The notes under the pieces are model-generated. The model worked only from the letters and a program-made list of their open reading frames with translations, searched no databases and was not told the origin of the DNA. 64,000 bases of DNA, from assembly GCF_000964405.1 (NCBI RefSeq), contig NZ_BANE01000096.1:1-64000 (forward strand). Direction: 5' to 3'. Source of the DNA: Novacetimonas hansenii JCM 7643 (GTDB lineage Bacteria; Pseudomonadota; Alphaproteobacteria; Acetobacterales; Acetobacteraceae). Below, in pieces: positions 1-7,676 of this stretch (positions are counted from its first letter, which is position 1; the number at the start of each line of letters is the position of its first letter). The translations under genes were made by a program, and so were the position numbers.

Positions 1-377
1 CCCACGCGATGCACCTGAAGCATGTCGAGCGTGGCCAGTGCCCAGTCCTGTCGCTGGAAAAACACGTCGGCGTCGATCACGGCCAGATACTTCGCGTCGG
101 CCGGCAGGCGGCTGACGCCATAGCGGATCAGCCCTTCCTTCAGCCAGTTCTCCTGCCGACTGTCGCCGCGGACCTGGAACAGGCGCACCCCGGCCAAGTC
201 CGGGTCATCAGGATCCAGCACGAAATCGCGCTCGCCCATCACATGCTCGACCATCGTCAGGGTCACGCCCGACGCCTGCATATGGGGAATGAACCTGCGC
301 AGCAGACGCTCACGCGAGCGCCAGCGCCGGTTGTTGGAGAAAACGGAGACAACGTGCAGGTCGGAAGGCTTGAGCAT
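1..377 (-). CDS. Glycosyltransferase-like protein, 3' end cut by window edge
   Basis: Reading the minus strand from the ATG at 377 gives an open frame that runs off the window start. The protein begins MLKPSDLHVVSVFSNN and later carries LAVIDADVFF, the acidic nucleotide-sugar pattern (D-x-D) of GT-A fold glycosyltransferases; NWLKEGLIRYGVSRLP precedes it, as in enzymes that report on a witnessed sugar donor site. It lies one base after the stop of a small membrane-protein frame, at the end of the late operon. A role in sugar modification of the host surface or of the virion is possible. The family call is inference from one motif and overall style. Confidence 0.6.
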   Translation of the reverse strand, partial: MLKPSDLHVVSVFSNNRRWRSRERLLRRFIPHMQASGVTLTMVEHVMGERDFVLDPDDPDLAGVRLFQVRGDSRQENWLKEGLIRYGVSRLPADAKYLAVIDADVFFQRQDWALATLDMLQVHRV

Positions 378-378
378 G

Positions 379-471
379 TCAGAGATACCAGGAAGAGAGG
401 ACCATGAAAGCGGCGGCACCGAATACGGCACCCCCGACGAACGCCGCCAGCGCGACGCAGGCGATCAGCAA
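379..471 (-). CDS. Possible 30-aa membrane protein
   Basis: Between the lipoprotein stop (474) and the glycosyltransferase-like start (377) the minus strand holds a frame of about 30 residues that is almost wholly hydrophobic (LLIACVALAAFVGG, then AVFGAAAFMVLSSWYL). A TTG at 471 is preceded at a good distance by AAGGG, which overlaps the end of the lipoprotein gene. The stop leaves one base before the next start. It reads as a single transmembrane segment with little tail. A lysis accessory or small membrane anchor would fit the place, but no family was recognised and the non-ATG start is uncertain. Confidence 0.35.
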   Translation of the reverse strand: MLIACVALAAFVGGAVFGAAAFMVLSSWYL

Positions 472-473
472 CG

Positions 474-1106
474 TCAGCCCTTGACGGCGACCGGCGGCAG
501 GCCATGCCGCGCAAGGATGCCGTTGACCTGCAGCATGCGGGCCTGCGTCGGGGTCAGCGTGCTCGCCTGCGCGCCCAGCGACAGTCCCGCCGTTGTCCGG
601 ACGATGCTGGAGACGATCGCCGCAAGCGACGCGATGTCCGACGATACGGAGGTGATTTTGGACGTCAGGGTGGTGCCGAGGGTGGCCGCCTCCGACGTCG
701 CGACGTTTCCGATGGTCGTGGCGGCATTCTGCAGCGCTGCGATCACGCTGGACGCTTCCGTCGGGACGCTGGTGGCGTCAAAAACGACCGTCTGCTTGCC
801 GCTGCAATATTTGTCCCAGGTGGCCAATGCCGCCTCGACACCGTCGATCGCATCATCCACGACATCAGCAACGGCCAGCGGCAGACCGGTGAACGCGAGA
901 ACGGTTTTGAGGATATTCAATGCGGCCGTGCCGTCGGTATCGATCTCGGACACGTTGACGGTGATGGTGGTGACGTTGCCATCCTTACTGGACGAGCACC
1001 CGGGCAGCGCCGCAAGGGAGGCGACGGCCAGGCCGGACAGGAACGCGAAGCCGAGAAAATTGCGGCGTGTGCCGCGCACGGCTTCGATTTTGACGAGATC
1101 GGGCAT
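474..1106 (-). CDS. Lipoprotein with Tat-type signal
   Basis: A 210-aa protein. Residues 11-37 form an export signal: twin arginine with GTRRNFLGF, a hydrophobic stretch, then ALPGC with the lipobox cysteine at about 37, followed by SSSKDG. The mature part is rich in Ala, Thr and Ser (VASSVIAALQNAATTIGNVATSEAATLG) and probably helical; no enzymatic motif is visible. Phage-encoded lipoproteins act in lysis (Rz1-like, though these are much shorter), in superinfection exclusion or as lysogenic surface proteins; nothing here separates these. A late-type TCGTGAC box lies 54 nt before the start, which points to late expression. Confidence 0.7.
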   Translation of the reverse strand: MPDLVKIEAVRGTRRNFLGFAFLSGLAVASLAALPGCSSSKDGNVTTITVNVSEIDTDGTAALNILKTVLAFTGLPLAVADVVDDAIDGVEAALATWDKYCSGKQTVVFDATSVPTEASSVIAALQNAATTIGNVATSEAATLGTTLTSKITSVSSDIASLAAIVSSIVRTTAGLSLGAQASTLTPTQARMLQVNGILARHGLPPVAVKG

Positions 1107-1146
1107 GATGCGGCCTCATGACGATGATGGGAACGGGATGCCCCAG

Positions 1147-1160
1147 CCTATCGTCACGAT
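1147..1160 (-). promoter_or_regulatory. Late-box copy (ATCGTGACGATAGG)
   Basis: On the minus strand this reads ATCGTGACGATAGG, nearly the same as the box 22 nt before the 1506-aa gene (ATCGTGACGATATC). Here it is 54 nt before the lipoprotein start. Its function is inferred only from recurrence at late genes. Confidence 0.5.
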
Positions 1161-1202
1161 CCGCCGTTTACCGGCGATAACTGTTATTCTCGCCGGTTTT
1201 TA

Positions 1203-1406
1203 TCAAAGGGTTATCTGTTTCGTCTTGAGATACCGGTCAATGTGGTTCCGTATCAGATCCAGTGCATGCGCTTCGCTCTCGGTCGTGCTTCCGCTTTTAA
1301 TAGGTTTCGCGGCAGCACCCGTCCCGTTGTAGGCCGTCCATTCCCAGTAACTGCGTCTTATTTTCCTGATCGAATAATCACATTCCCTGTACTGCGGTGG
1401 CATCAT
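1203..1406 (-). CDS. Small hypothetical protein (67 aa)
   Basis: A short protein, MMPPQYRECDYSIRKIRR, then SYWEWTAYNGTGAAA and a helical C-terminus (SEAHALDLIRNHIDRYLK). Its start overlaps the stop of the HTH gene upstream by four bases (ATGA), so the two are translated together. Small proteins of this shape accompany phage and plasmid HTH regulators, but I recognise no family. A lone 96-base gap follows before the lipoprotein unit. Confidence 0.55.
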   Translation of the reverse strand: MMPPQYRECDYSIRKIRRSYWEWTAYNGTGAAAKPIKSGSTTESEAHALDLIRNHIDRYLKTKQITL

Positions 1407-1633
1407 TTCGTCCTTTCAGCCTGGGCAAGAAGCGCCGCGCGTTGCCCTTCATCCAGCATCTCCCAGACGATTATAATTGCCCGGAGATAGGCCGGAACAC
1501 CTTTCTCCCACTCCCCGCGCAACCCGCGCGACACCGAGTTCGGCGCAAGGCCAGTCAGTGCCGCGAGTGTCTTCTGGTCAAGGCCTGCGTCGCGTGCGCG
1601 ACGTCCCCACGGTGATGTCGGTGCTCGTCCCAT
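1403..1633 (-). CDS. Small HTH DNA-binding protein
   Basis: A 76-aa protein with a helix-turn-helix pattern in residues 13-45 (ARDAGLDQKTLAALTGLA, then PNSVSRGLRGEWEKG) and a hydrophobic C-terminal helix (AIIIVWEMLDEGQRAALLAQ). It resembles short XRE/Cro-type regulators of prophages. First gene of a two-gene minus unit whose promoter must lie between 1634 and 1800, facing the DUF4942 gene. Likely acts on that divergent region, by inference. Confidence 0.6.
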   Translation of the reverse strand: MGRAPTSPWGRRARDAGLDQKTLAALTGLAPNSVSRGLRGEWEKGVPAYLRAIIIVWEMLDEGQRAALLAQAERTK

Positions 1634-1683
1634 TCCTCAACTCTATGGGCCAATAATAATCAACGCAACGTGTTTTATTTTCC

Positions 1684-1714
1684 TTGCCTTTTTAATATAC
1701 GTCACGTATATAAT
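1684..1714 (+). promoter_or_regulatory. Promoter with odd-centred inverted repeat
   Basis: Positions 1695-1711 read ATATACGTCACGTATAT, an inverted repeat with a single central base. A consensus -10 (TATAAT, 1709-1714) overlaps its right arm, with a weak TTGCCT at 1684-1689. The intergenic region is AT-rich and separates the small HTH operon from the DUF4942 gene, so this looks like an operator over the rightward promoter. Confidence 0.5.
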
Positions 1715-1805
1715 GAGTATGCGGCGGACAGGAAATACCCTGATCCCCGGTTCTTCCGGAAATCATCGCCGCACCCCATTACCGACAATCGAAGAGGGGC
1801 AGAAA

Positions 1806-2816
1806 ATGACCCAACAACTTGCCATCAAGGCCTCTGTCGATGAGCTGTGCGCGAACCGGGCGAAGGCGATCCAAGGCTTTCTGTCTGGCGTGGAACAGAT
1901 CCGGCAGGCGCGTGCGGACATGCAGGGCGCCTGCGTGGGCACAAATGCCGTGGGCAGTAAGATCGACCAGGTGATCGAACGATCCCTGAAAGGCTGGTCG
2001 GACAACAAGTGCTTACCAGAGCAGGTCCGCATCGAGGTGGACCGGGCCATGTGGCGGTCATTCGTGATCGGCACCCCACTGTGGGGCATGATGGACGCAA
2101 CCGCACGCGCCCAGTTCGAAAAAGACATGGAGGGCGTGCCGCCGGAGGCCAGTCCCGACAACCTGCGGGTCACGATGGAAGGGCTGTTTGCAGAGTCCGA
2201 CATGATTTTCCGGCGTGGTCTGGTTGAGGTATTCCGGGGGCTCTGCCGGGAATACCGGTCCAACAACGGGTTCCGGCTGGCCAAGCGGATCGTCATGACC
2301 GGCGTCCAGACCTCCTACGGGTTGCTTAACTCCTACCGGGACGATTCAATTCGTGATCTGGACCGGATTTTCTATGTCCTGGACGGCCGGGAGCCACCCA
2401 CCAGCTATAATGAAGGTCTGCGTGGCGCGCTGGCAGCAGCTATACAGACGTCTTCTTCCTTCTCTCCCGGTGCTGGCACTGTCGAGACCGACTATTTCCG
2501 GGTGAAGTTCTTCAAGAACGGCAATGCGCAGTTCTATTTCCTCCGGCCCGACCTCGTGGAAAAGGCCAACAGGATTATCGCTGAATTTTACGGTGAGACG
2601 ATTGGTGCCGGACCGGATGCCGCAGGTGCCAGGCGAAAGGCGGACCCGACCGCCGGGCGCAAGGATACATGGTCGGAGGATTTCTACCCTACCCCGGTCG
2701 ATACGGCCGAACGCATGGTCGATCTGGCGGATATAGACGATGGCATGTTCAAGGCGGCGGGCACGATGATCAGCACCCGGATCGTGGTGCTGGATAAGCC
2801 GACAAGCTCCGCATAG
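1806..2816 (+). CDS. DUF4942 protein, methyltransferase domain apparently lost
   Basis: A 336-aa protein from the ATG at 1806, chosen because GAAGAGGGGCAG lies just before it. Residues 1-270 fit the DUF4942 region commonly found before an adenine methyltransferase domain (RGLVEVFRGLCREYRSNNGF; GFRLAKRIVMTGV; YFRVKFFKNGNAQFYF). The C-terminus starts the methyltransferase entry motif (DFYPTPVDTAERMVDLADI) but then passes straight to FKAAGTMISTRIVVLDKP, a stretch that looks like the end of such enzymes. No SAM-binding glycine motif and no NPPY are present. I infer an in-frame internal deletion leaving only the non-catalytic region. It is the only plus-strand gene in its neighbourhood and has its own promoter. 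Confidence 0.7.
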   Translation: MTQQLAIKASVDELCANRAKAIQGFLSGVEQIRQARADMQGACVGTNAVGSKIDQVIERSLKGWSDNKCLPEQVRIEVDRAMWRSFVIGTPLWGMMDATARAQFEKDMEGVPPEASPDNLRVTMEGLFAESDMIFRRGLVEVFRGLCREYRSNNGFRLAKRIVMTGVQTSYGLLNSYRDDSIRDLDRIFYVLDGREPPTSYNEGLRGALAAAIQTSSSFSPGAGTVETDYFRVKFFKNGNAQFYFLRPDLVEKANRIIAEFYGETIGAGPDAAGARRKADPTAGRKDTWSEDFYPTPVDTAERMVDLADIDDGMFKAAGTMISTRIVVLDKPTSSA

Positions 2817-2848
2817 GGGCTTCTATCCGCGATAAGAGAGTTTCCCGT

Positions 2849-2869
2849 CGGCTGACATTCGATCAGCCG
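2849..2869. terminator. Weak hairpin between convergent genes
   Basis: CGGCTGA and TCAGCCG, separated by seven bases, can pair between the end of the DUF4942 gene and the end of the minus-strand membrane gene; the right arm includes that gene's stop. There is no clear T-run on either side, so it is only a possible bidirectional terminator. Confidence 0.3.
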
Positions 2870-3096
2870 CGCTTCGACTTCATGATCAGAAACCATGGAT
2901 ATGTGAGAGATGCGATAAGCATACAGAGGCAACCGGCCGCCTGCACAATATACTCCCGACCTATGAAATCCGGCCGGCAGGCCAGTTCGTTCATTTTCTC
3001 ACGCATGCCCATCTGGAATTTCTTTCTTGAAACCAGATACATGCCGAACGCCCAATACAGAGCAAATATGGTGGTGACATAGGGAGGACTGGTCAT
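2863..3096 (-). CDS. Small two-helix membrane protein
   Basis: A 77-aa protein from the ATG at 3096, which overlaps the upstream stop as ATGA. Two hydrophobic segments are visible: YVTTIFALYWAFGMYLV near the N-terminus and YIVQAAGCLCMLIASLTYP near the C-terminus, with a charged loop (SRKKFQMGMREKMNEL) between. It forms a pair with the next upstream membrane gene. No family recognised; a phage membrane accessory protein such as an exclusion or holin-type factor is possible but not shown. Confidence 0.55.
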   Translation of the reverse strand: MTSPPYVTTIFALYWAFGMYLVSRKKFQMGMREKMNELACRPDFIGREYIVQAAGCLCMLIASLTYPWFLIMKSKRG

Positions 3097-3293
3097 TTCC
3101 GTTCCTGCCATATTTTCATGACGTTTTCTGAGGAAAATAGCGCGACAGCAAAACATGCTGCGGTATTGACGTAGAAATACATCGCAATCCAAGGTCTCGA
3201 AAGCAAAATACTATTGGCTGCACACAGATCAAAGCTTCCGACCCATGCAGAAATTAAAACAAGCCACAAATAGAGGAATATTTTGTCAAACAT
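3093..3293 (-). CDS. Small two-helix membrane protein
   Basis: A 66-aa protein with hydrophobic helices FLYLWLVLISAWVGSF and WIAMYFYVNTAACFAVALF and a basic tail (MKIWQERK). It is coupled to the following 77-aa membrane gene by ATGA, and its own start lies inside the end of the upstream zinc-binding gene. The two adjacent small membrane proteins probably work together. Local base composition is lower in GC than the replication genes downstream. Function unknown. Confidence 0.5.
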   Translation of the reverse strand: MFDKIFLYLWLVLISAWVGSFDLCAANSILLSRPWIAMYFYVNTAACFAVALFSSENVMKIWQERK

Positions 3294-3690
3294 CCCCGTT
3301 CTCCGCGTTCATGGCGGCGTCAATGGCGGCACGTAAGGTGTCGCCAGTTCCTATCGTTTCCGCCGTGTCGCCGCTCATAGATAGAATTTCCCATTGCCCA
3401 TTTACCTTCATGGCATCGATCTGCGTATGTTCCATGAAGTCCAACCGGCAGGTATCATCCGTTTTTCTCTCCGCGCGCTCCTGTTCACGCCCGCGCTGGA
3501 AGGCTTCGTCTACCTGCTTGCGTGCATATTCCCGCACTTCCGATGGGCCGTTCCATATGGCGCCTCCTGCACCACTACCGGATAGACGCCGGTAGCATGG
3601 GAGGCATTCCGGATTGTTGTCACGAAAAACAAACTGACTGGTGAGTGTGGATGCAACCCCACAACGAGAACAGACCATGAGAGTGATCAT
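3286..3690 (-). CDS. Hypothetical protein with N-terminal zinc ribbon
   Basis: A 134-aa protein. Cysteines in CSRCG (residues 7-11) and CLPCY (about 29-33) make a compact zinc ribbon; the middle is a charged helix (VREYARKQVDEAFQRGREQER), and the C-terminal part NGQWEILSMSGDTAETIGTG looks like a small beta-rich domain. The start overlaps the upstream stop by four bases (ATGA). No family recognised. It is one gene in a chain of small coupled early genes. Confidence 0.5.
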   Translation of the reverse strand: MITLMVCSRCGVASTLTSQFVFRDNNPECLPCYRRLSGSGAGGAIWNGPSEVREYARKQVDEAFQRGREQERAERKTDDTCRLDFMEHTQIDAMKVNGQWEILSMSGDTAETIGTGDTLRAAIDAAMNAENGDV

Positions 3691-4151
3691 CCCGCTGCTC
3701 CTTCGTCGCGAGTTGCGCGGGCGATCTCTGTCATTTTAGCACCAATCCCGTACCCGTCTTCGGGGCTGATTCCGCCGTCGTCGGGGACCGCCATGATCCG
3801 CGTTAATCCGTCTCGCAACCGCGCAATCTCCGCATCCTTCTCAGCCGCCACACGGGCAACCTGCGCCTCCATGTCGGTGCGGCGGACTAATTCATTTATT
3901 GGATAGTCAACCGGGTAAGACATTCCGGTCATCTCATCGACTTCAATACACGTTTTCATTTCATGGGTTATTGTCTCCACATCCGCGCACGGCTGGATGG
4001 GGGTGGCGATGGCCGTCATGTAGGCATGGAACTCGGGCCACGTAATTTGGTGCCCATACCTGTCAATTACGACTGTTTCCGCCCGATGTTCCTGCTCGGG
4101 CGTTGCTTGATCCGGCACGAGATACATCTTCACTTCGTTTGCCATGGTCAT
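3687..4151 (-). CDS. Hypothetical early protein with C-terminal coiled coil
   Basis: A 154-aa protein with acidic N-terminal half (MYLVPDQATPEQEHRAETV) and a helical stretch that is likely a coiled coil (NELVRRTDMEAQVARVAAEKDAEIARLRDGLTRIM, described in two pieces: RRTDMEAQVARVAAEKD and AEIARLRDGLTRIM). The end (GYGIGAKMTEIARATRDEG) resembles the small phage proteins that carry a helical repeat with no known function. Coupled downstream to the zinc-ribbon gene by ATGA. No function can be given. Confidence 0.5.
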   Translation of the reverse strand: MTMANEVKMYLVPDQATPEQEHRAETVVIDRYGHQITWPEFHAYMTAIATPIQPCADVETITHEMKTCIEVDEMTGMSYPVDYPINELVRRTDMEAQVARVAAEKDAEIARLRDGLTRIMAVPDDGGISPEDGYGIGAKMTEIARATRDEGAAG

Positions 4152-4189
4152 TACCTTCGGGAATATGAATTATCGTTGCCAGTCGGCGT

Positions 4190-5176
4190 TTATTCACACA
4201 GACCATATTGAGAGGAGCATTCGGATCTGGGCATAAAATGTTCGAGGTCGAACTGCTGACCACCGCGGCTTGTCTGCGACCAAGCGACCGCCTGCCGAAT
4301 ATTGTTGGCCTGATAATGCTCGATGTCGGTCCGTCCTTCTTTAGAGTCAAAGAAAAAGAAGGTTGCAAGCTGCCTTTTCGAGCATTTTCTAACAATAAAC
4401 TCCCATTTTTCTATCTTTTCGATTACGAATGGCCAGCGTGACTGAACATTAGAAATTTCAGATTTGCTTGTATTGATGCACATCATGCATCCAACACGTG
4501 TACATCCAAACGAATAGAGTGGATTGCTCTTGATTCCGTGGCGGCGCGCAATATCAAACGTGTCCTGAGCTGTCCACGTCGCAATCGGCCGGTGAATCCA
4601 GAGACCACAATCCCCGTCCTCCCAGACCAGCGCATTTTTCCGGGCAGATGATTCGTCACGGCGCACGCCCTGCCAGTTTTCGACGTAGAGATTTGTGCTC
4701 CGGGCGATATCGAACAATGCGCGCGTGAGCGGCCTGGTTTTCAGTTCCTGTGTGCAAAACTGGGCACGGCGGGAGGGAAACCTCCCTTTCCATACGCACA
4801 GATCAAGAAAAGGAATGCCTGTTGGGACAAGAAATTCGAGCGCTGTTTTGATGGTATCTTCGGCGACACCTTCATCGCGCCAGACCGTATCAATGTATGT
4901 GCGTTTCCGTTCGATTTCCTTTGAAAAATCAGCACGCACCGTCTCGATTGTTACACCCAGTGCATCAGGCAGATATTCGTAAACATACTCCTCGACCAAG
5001 GGATGTTCGTTTCCTGTGTCCGCATACTGCAATCGCACCCGATCCCGGCCGTGCCGTTCGATCGCCAGCAATGCGGTCGCGAGGCTATCTTTCCAGCCAG
5101 ATAGCGATACGACCGGCAGGGCCAGTTCACGGGGGTAAGAGGGGACTGGATTACCGTCATTATCGGCTGGTTTCAT
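4190..5176 (-). CDS. PAPS-reductase family (ATP-pyrophosphatase fold) protein
   Basis: A 328-aa protein from the ATG at 5176, which overlaps the Dcm stop as ATGA; a longer frame upstream is only the Dcm shadow. The PP-loop reads VVSLSGWKDS (residues 22-31), a variant of SGGKDS with Trp in place of Gly. Later come FCTQELKTRPL, the basic ENWQGVRRDES and a cysteine cluster CTRVGCMMCINT near residue 245-257, as in phage 3'-phosphoadenosine-5'-phosphosulfate-reductase-like proteins. Such proteins in phages are thought to act on nucleotides, tRNA or DNA rather than on sulfate, but the substrate is unknown. Its place directly after a DNA methyltransferase suggests, without proving, a role in modification. 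Confidence 0.75.
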   Translation of the reverse strand: MKPADNDGNPVPSYPRELALPVVSLSGWKDSLATALLAIERHGRDRVRLQYADTGNEHPLVEEYVYEYLPDALGVTIETVRADFSKEIERKRTYIDTVWRDEGVAEDTIKTALEFLVPTGIPFLDLCVWKGRFPSRRAQFCTQELKTRPLTRALFDIARSTNLYVENWQGVRRDESSARKNALVWEDGDCGLWIHRPIATWTAQDTFDIARRHGIKSNPLYSFGCTRVGCMMCINTSKSEISNVQSRWPFVIEKIEKWEFIVRKCSKRQLATFFFFDSKEGRTDIEHYQANNIRQAVAWSQTSRGGQQFDLEHFMPRSECSSQYGLCE

Positions 5177-6546
5177 CGTATTTCCCTCACCTGGGCAATC
5201 TCCCGCTCCACGCGCGTCAAGATCCAGTGCAACACCGGCACGGGCATTGAATTGCCCAGTGCCTTGTATCGTGGGCCGTCTGCCGCCGGCCTGTTGCCAT
5301 TGGGCACGTCGGTATGGTCGTCGGCGAAACCCTGCAGGCGTTCGCACTCGACGGGCATCAGGCGTCGTACGGCACTGGTCAGGACGTGCGGTTTGTCCGA
5401 CCCGCCCTGACTGGCGCGCAGGGTGTGTGCCACATCGTCGCCAACCTCGATCTGGCTGCCACCGTCCCGGCCACGCAATGCGACGGAAAGCGGCTGCATG
5501 ACCGCCAGATGACCGCCGCCGTTGGAATAGCTGCCTGCGTGCCCCATCGCGCGCATCGTGCTGGCAATATCGCCTACGCCAAAACCGTTTTGTCCCGACG
5601 CTTTGCAGTCGAACGCAACCGGGACCAGAGGTGTCCCGCGTCCGGTACCGTCTTCACTGGCGTCAAATCCTTCGCCGCGCAGGGTATGGGTGATGAACGT
5701 TTCAGTTTCAAAATCCTGATGAAGGCCACTCGTTAAAAGCGATCTCGCCACATCGATCGGACCCGAGCAGTTTCCGCCACCGAATGCGACCGGGTGTACC
5801 TGCAGGCTCTCTACCGTGTCGGCATCTAACCCGTAGACGCGACCGCCTGGAGAGCCGCGTGCAACTGTCGGGGCAATGTTTTCCCCCGTGCCGCGGCGCG
5901 GCGCAGGATTCCCCGGCAGGCTTTCGGGCTCAAAAAGTATCGCTGTGGGATCTGCCCCCCCCACAGCACCTGCCACAACGAACACACGCTCGCGTCGTTG
6001 GGCCAGGCCGAAATATTGAGCGTCCAGCACACGCCATGTGACTGTTCGTCGGGGTCCAGCAACCACACCCGCGCGGGTCCAGTGCAGTCCTGATGGCGGA
6101 ACGATGGGGGTCTCGCATCCTGCAAGCGCTGCAATGATATTTCCGAACGCGTTGGTTTTGTCCGACAGGACGCCGGGAACGTTTTCCCAGACGTAGAGGG
6201 GCTCAGGGCGTCCAGCAGATCGGGCTGCATCACAGTGGTCCTCGTATATCTGGATTGCGCGCAGGCTCAGGTTCCCGCGCATGCCATCCAGCCCGTCGCG
6301 TGGGCCTGCCACGCTGAAATCCTGACAGGGTGTGCCGGCGACCACTACGTCGAGAGGCCCCAGCGCGCACGACCGGGCGCTGAAATCTTCTGCCATCAGG
6401 TCGCCCATGTTGACCGACCCGGGAAACCTGCGGGCGAGGACACGCGCAGGGAATGGCTCGATCTCGGCACACCAGCGCCAGTCCCAGCCGGGCATGGCCG
6501 CTTCTGGCGCGCCGATACCACTGCACATTGTCGCGGCATGGATCAT
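5173..6546 (-). CDS. dcm: DNA (cytosine-5-)-methyltransferase
   Basis: A 457-aa C5 cytosine methyltransferase. Visible motifs: MCSGIGAPEAA (SAM-binding motif I, residues 7-17), GTPCQDFS with the catalytic Cys at about 74 (motif IV), ENVPG at 121-125 (motif VI), QRRERVFVVA at 183-192 (motif VIII), a long variable target-recognition region (about 200-400), ERLQGF, and RYKALGNSM near 430 (motif X). All parts needed for activity are present. No restriction partner is next to it, so it is likely an orphan modifier that shields the element from host restriction. Starts one base into the DnaN stop (TGATG). Confidence 0.93.
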   Translation of the reverse strand: MIHAATMCSGIGAPEAAMPGWDWRWCAEIEPFPARVLARRFPGSVNMGDLMAEDFSARSCALGPLDVVVAGTPCQDFSVAGPRDGLDGMRGNLSLRAIQIYEDHCDAARSAGRPEPLYVWENVPGVLSDKTNAFGNIIAALAGCETPIVPPSGLHWTRAGVVAGPRRTVTWRVLDAQYFGLAQRRERVFVVAGAVGGADPTAILFEPESLPGNPAPRRGTGENIAPTVARGSPGGRVYGLDADTVESLQVHPVAFGGGNCSGPIDVARSLLTSGLHQDFETETFITHTLRGEGFDASEDGTGRGTPLVPVAFDCKASGQNGFGVGDIASTMRAMGHAGSYSNGGGHLAVMQPLSVALRGRDGGSQIEVGDDVAHTLRASQGGSDKPHVLTSAVRRLMPVECERLQGFADDHTDVPNGNRPAADGPRYKALGNSMPVPVLHWILTRVEREIAQVREIR

Positions 6547-7676
6547 CAGACGCGCATTGGCATGACAACGAACAGTTTGTTCGCATCATCCACGTCGCGC
6601 ACCACGGCTGGCGCCGTTTCATTGTGCAGATGAAATTCAACGGTTTCGCCGACATGCTGCAGGACATCCAGCACATAGCGCGCCTGGAAACCGATTTCCG
6701 TCCGGCGGCCGCGCAGGGAATATCCTTCCTCCACGACGTCAACAGCGCTGCCGCGCTCGTCCTGCGACGCCACGGTCAGCGTATCGGAAAACGTCATCTT
6801 GACCGGTTTGCTGCGCTCCTGAATGACAGAGGACGCGGCCTGCACGCAGTGTTCCAGAGCACGCGCAGGCATCCGGGCCGTATTGGGGTGATCTGTCGGG
6901 ATCACCCGCGCGTATTCGGGATATGTGCCGTCAATGACTGTCGAGGTCAGATAGTAATTCCCGATCCAGATCCCGACGCGGCGTCCCCAGATTTCCAGCG
7001 TAACGCTATCATCGCTTTTGTCATCCAGATGCGCCAGCATCTCGGTCACGAGCCGTGTCGGCAGGATCACCGGATCGGGCGCACTGGCCATCTTCTCGGG
7101 CACGTCCTGACACCACGCCAGGCGATGGCCATCGGTGGCGACGGTACGGACCATGGCCACGCCATCCGGACCGTCAACCGGGTGCAGGTACACGCCGCAC
7201 AGGTAGTACCGTGTTTCTTCCGTAGACGCGGCAAACCGGACTGTTTTCAGCAGACGCACCAGCCGCGACTGGGGCAATGCGATGCCGATGGCTTTCTCCT
7301 GACCAACTGCTCCTGCCAGACTGGGGAAATCATCCGGCTCATAGGCGCTCAGGTGGCTGGAAAATTTCCCGCTGCGGACTGTGACACGGCCCGTCTGGTC
7401 CTCAATGCCAACGGATACCGTGCGATCGCGCGGCTGGGATTTCAGGGCCTCCAGGAGCGCCCCGAGCGGCACGGCCACGCTGCCATCCTGCGTCCTGTCC
7501 GCCTGGATGCGGATTTCCGCGCGGATCATCATGTCCGTAGCCGTCAGCACCACGCCCGACGGACGCACGGCGATCAGGACGCATTCCAACACCGGGATGG
7601 TGTGCGCCTTCGATATCGCCCCCCTGATCGCGGACAGCGCCCCGATCAGGGTGTCATTGCGCGCCTCAAGAAACAT
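6546..7676 (-). CDS. dnaN: DNA polymerase III beta subunit (sliding clamp) homologue
   Basis: A 376-aa protein, the normal length for a bacterial beta clamp; the ATG at 7676 (MFLEARNDTL) is chosen over a longer frame that would be unusual in composition. The sequence shows three repeated clamp domains: IRGAISKAHTIPVLECV and VVLTATDMMIRAEI in the first, PDDFPSLAG and YYLCGVYLHP with VATDGHRLAW in the second, IDGTYPEYARVIP and the end KLFVVMPMRV in the third. It should encircle DNA and tether polymerase. It is divergent from host DnaN in style, and sits in the early replication operon between Dcm and small unknown genes, so it probably favours element replication. Confidence 0.9.
   Translation of the reverse strand: MFLEARNDTLIGALSAIRGAISKAHTIPVLECVLIAVRPSGVVLTATDMMIRAEIRIQADRTQDGSVAVPLGALLEALKSQPRDRTVSVGIEDQTGRVTVRSGKFSSHLSAYEPDDFPSLAGAVGQEKAIGIALPQSRLVRLLKTVRFAASTEETRYYLCGVYLHPVDGPDGVAMVRTVATDGHRLAWCQDVPEKMASAPDPVILPTRLVTEMLAHLDDKSDDSVTLEIWGRRVGIWIGNYYLTSTVIDGTYPEYARVIPTDHPNTARMPARALEHCVQAASSVIQERSKPVKMTFSDTLTVASQDERGSAVDVVEEGYSLRGRRTEIGFQARYVLDVLQHVGETVEFHLHNETAPAVVRDVDDANKLFVVMPMRV

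Noticed and set aside
9-407. Plus-strand frame of 132 aa at the window start
   Set aside because: The minus strand holds a glycosyltransferase-like frame with IDADV; the plus frame is its shadow.
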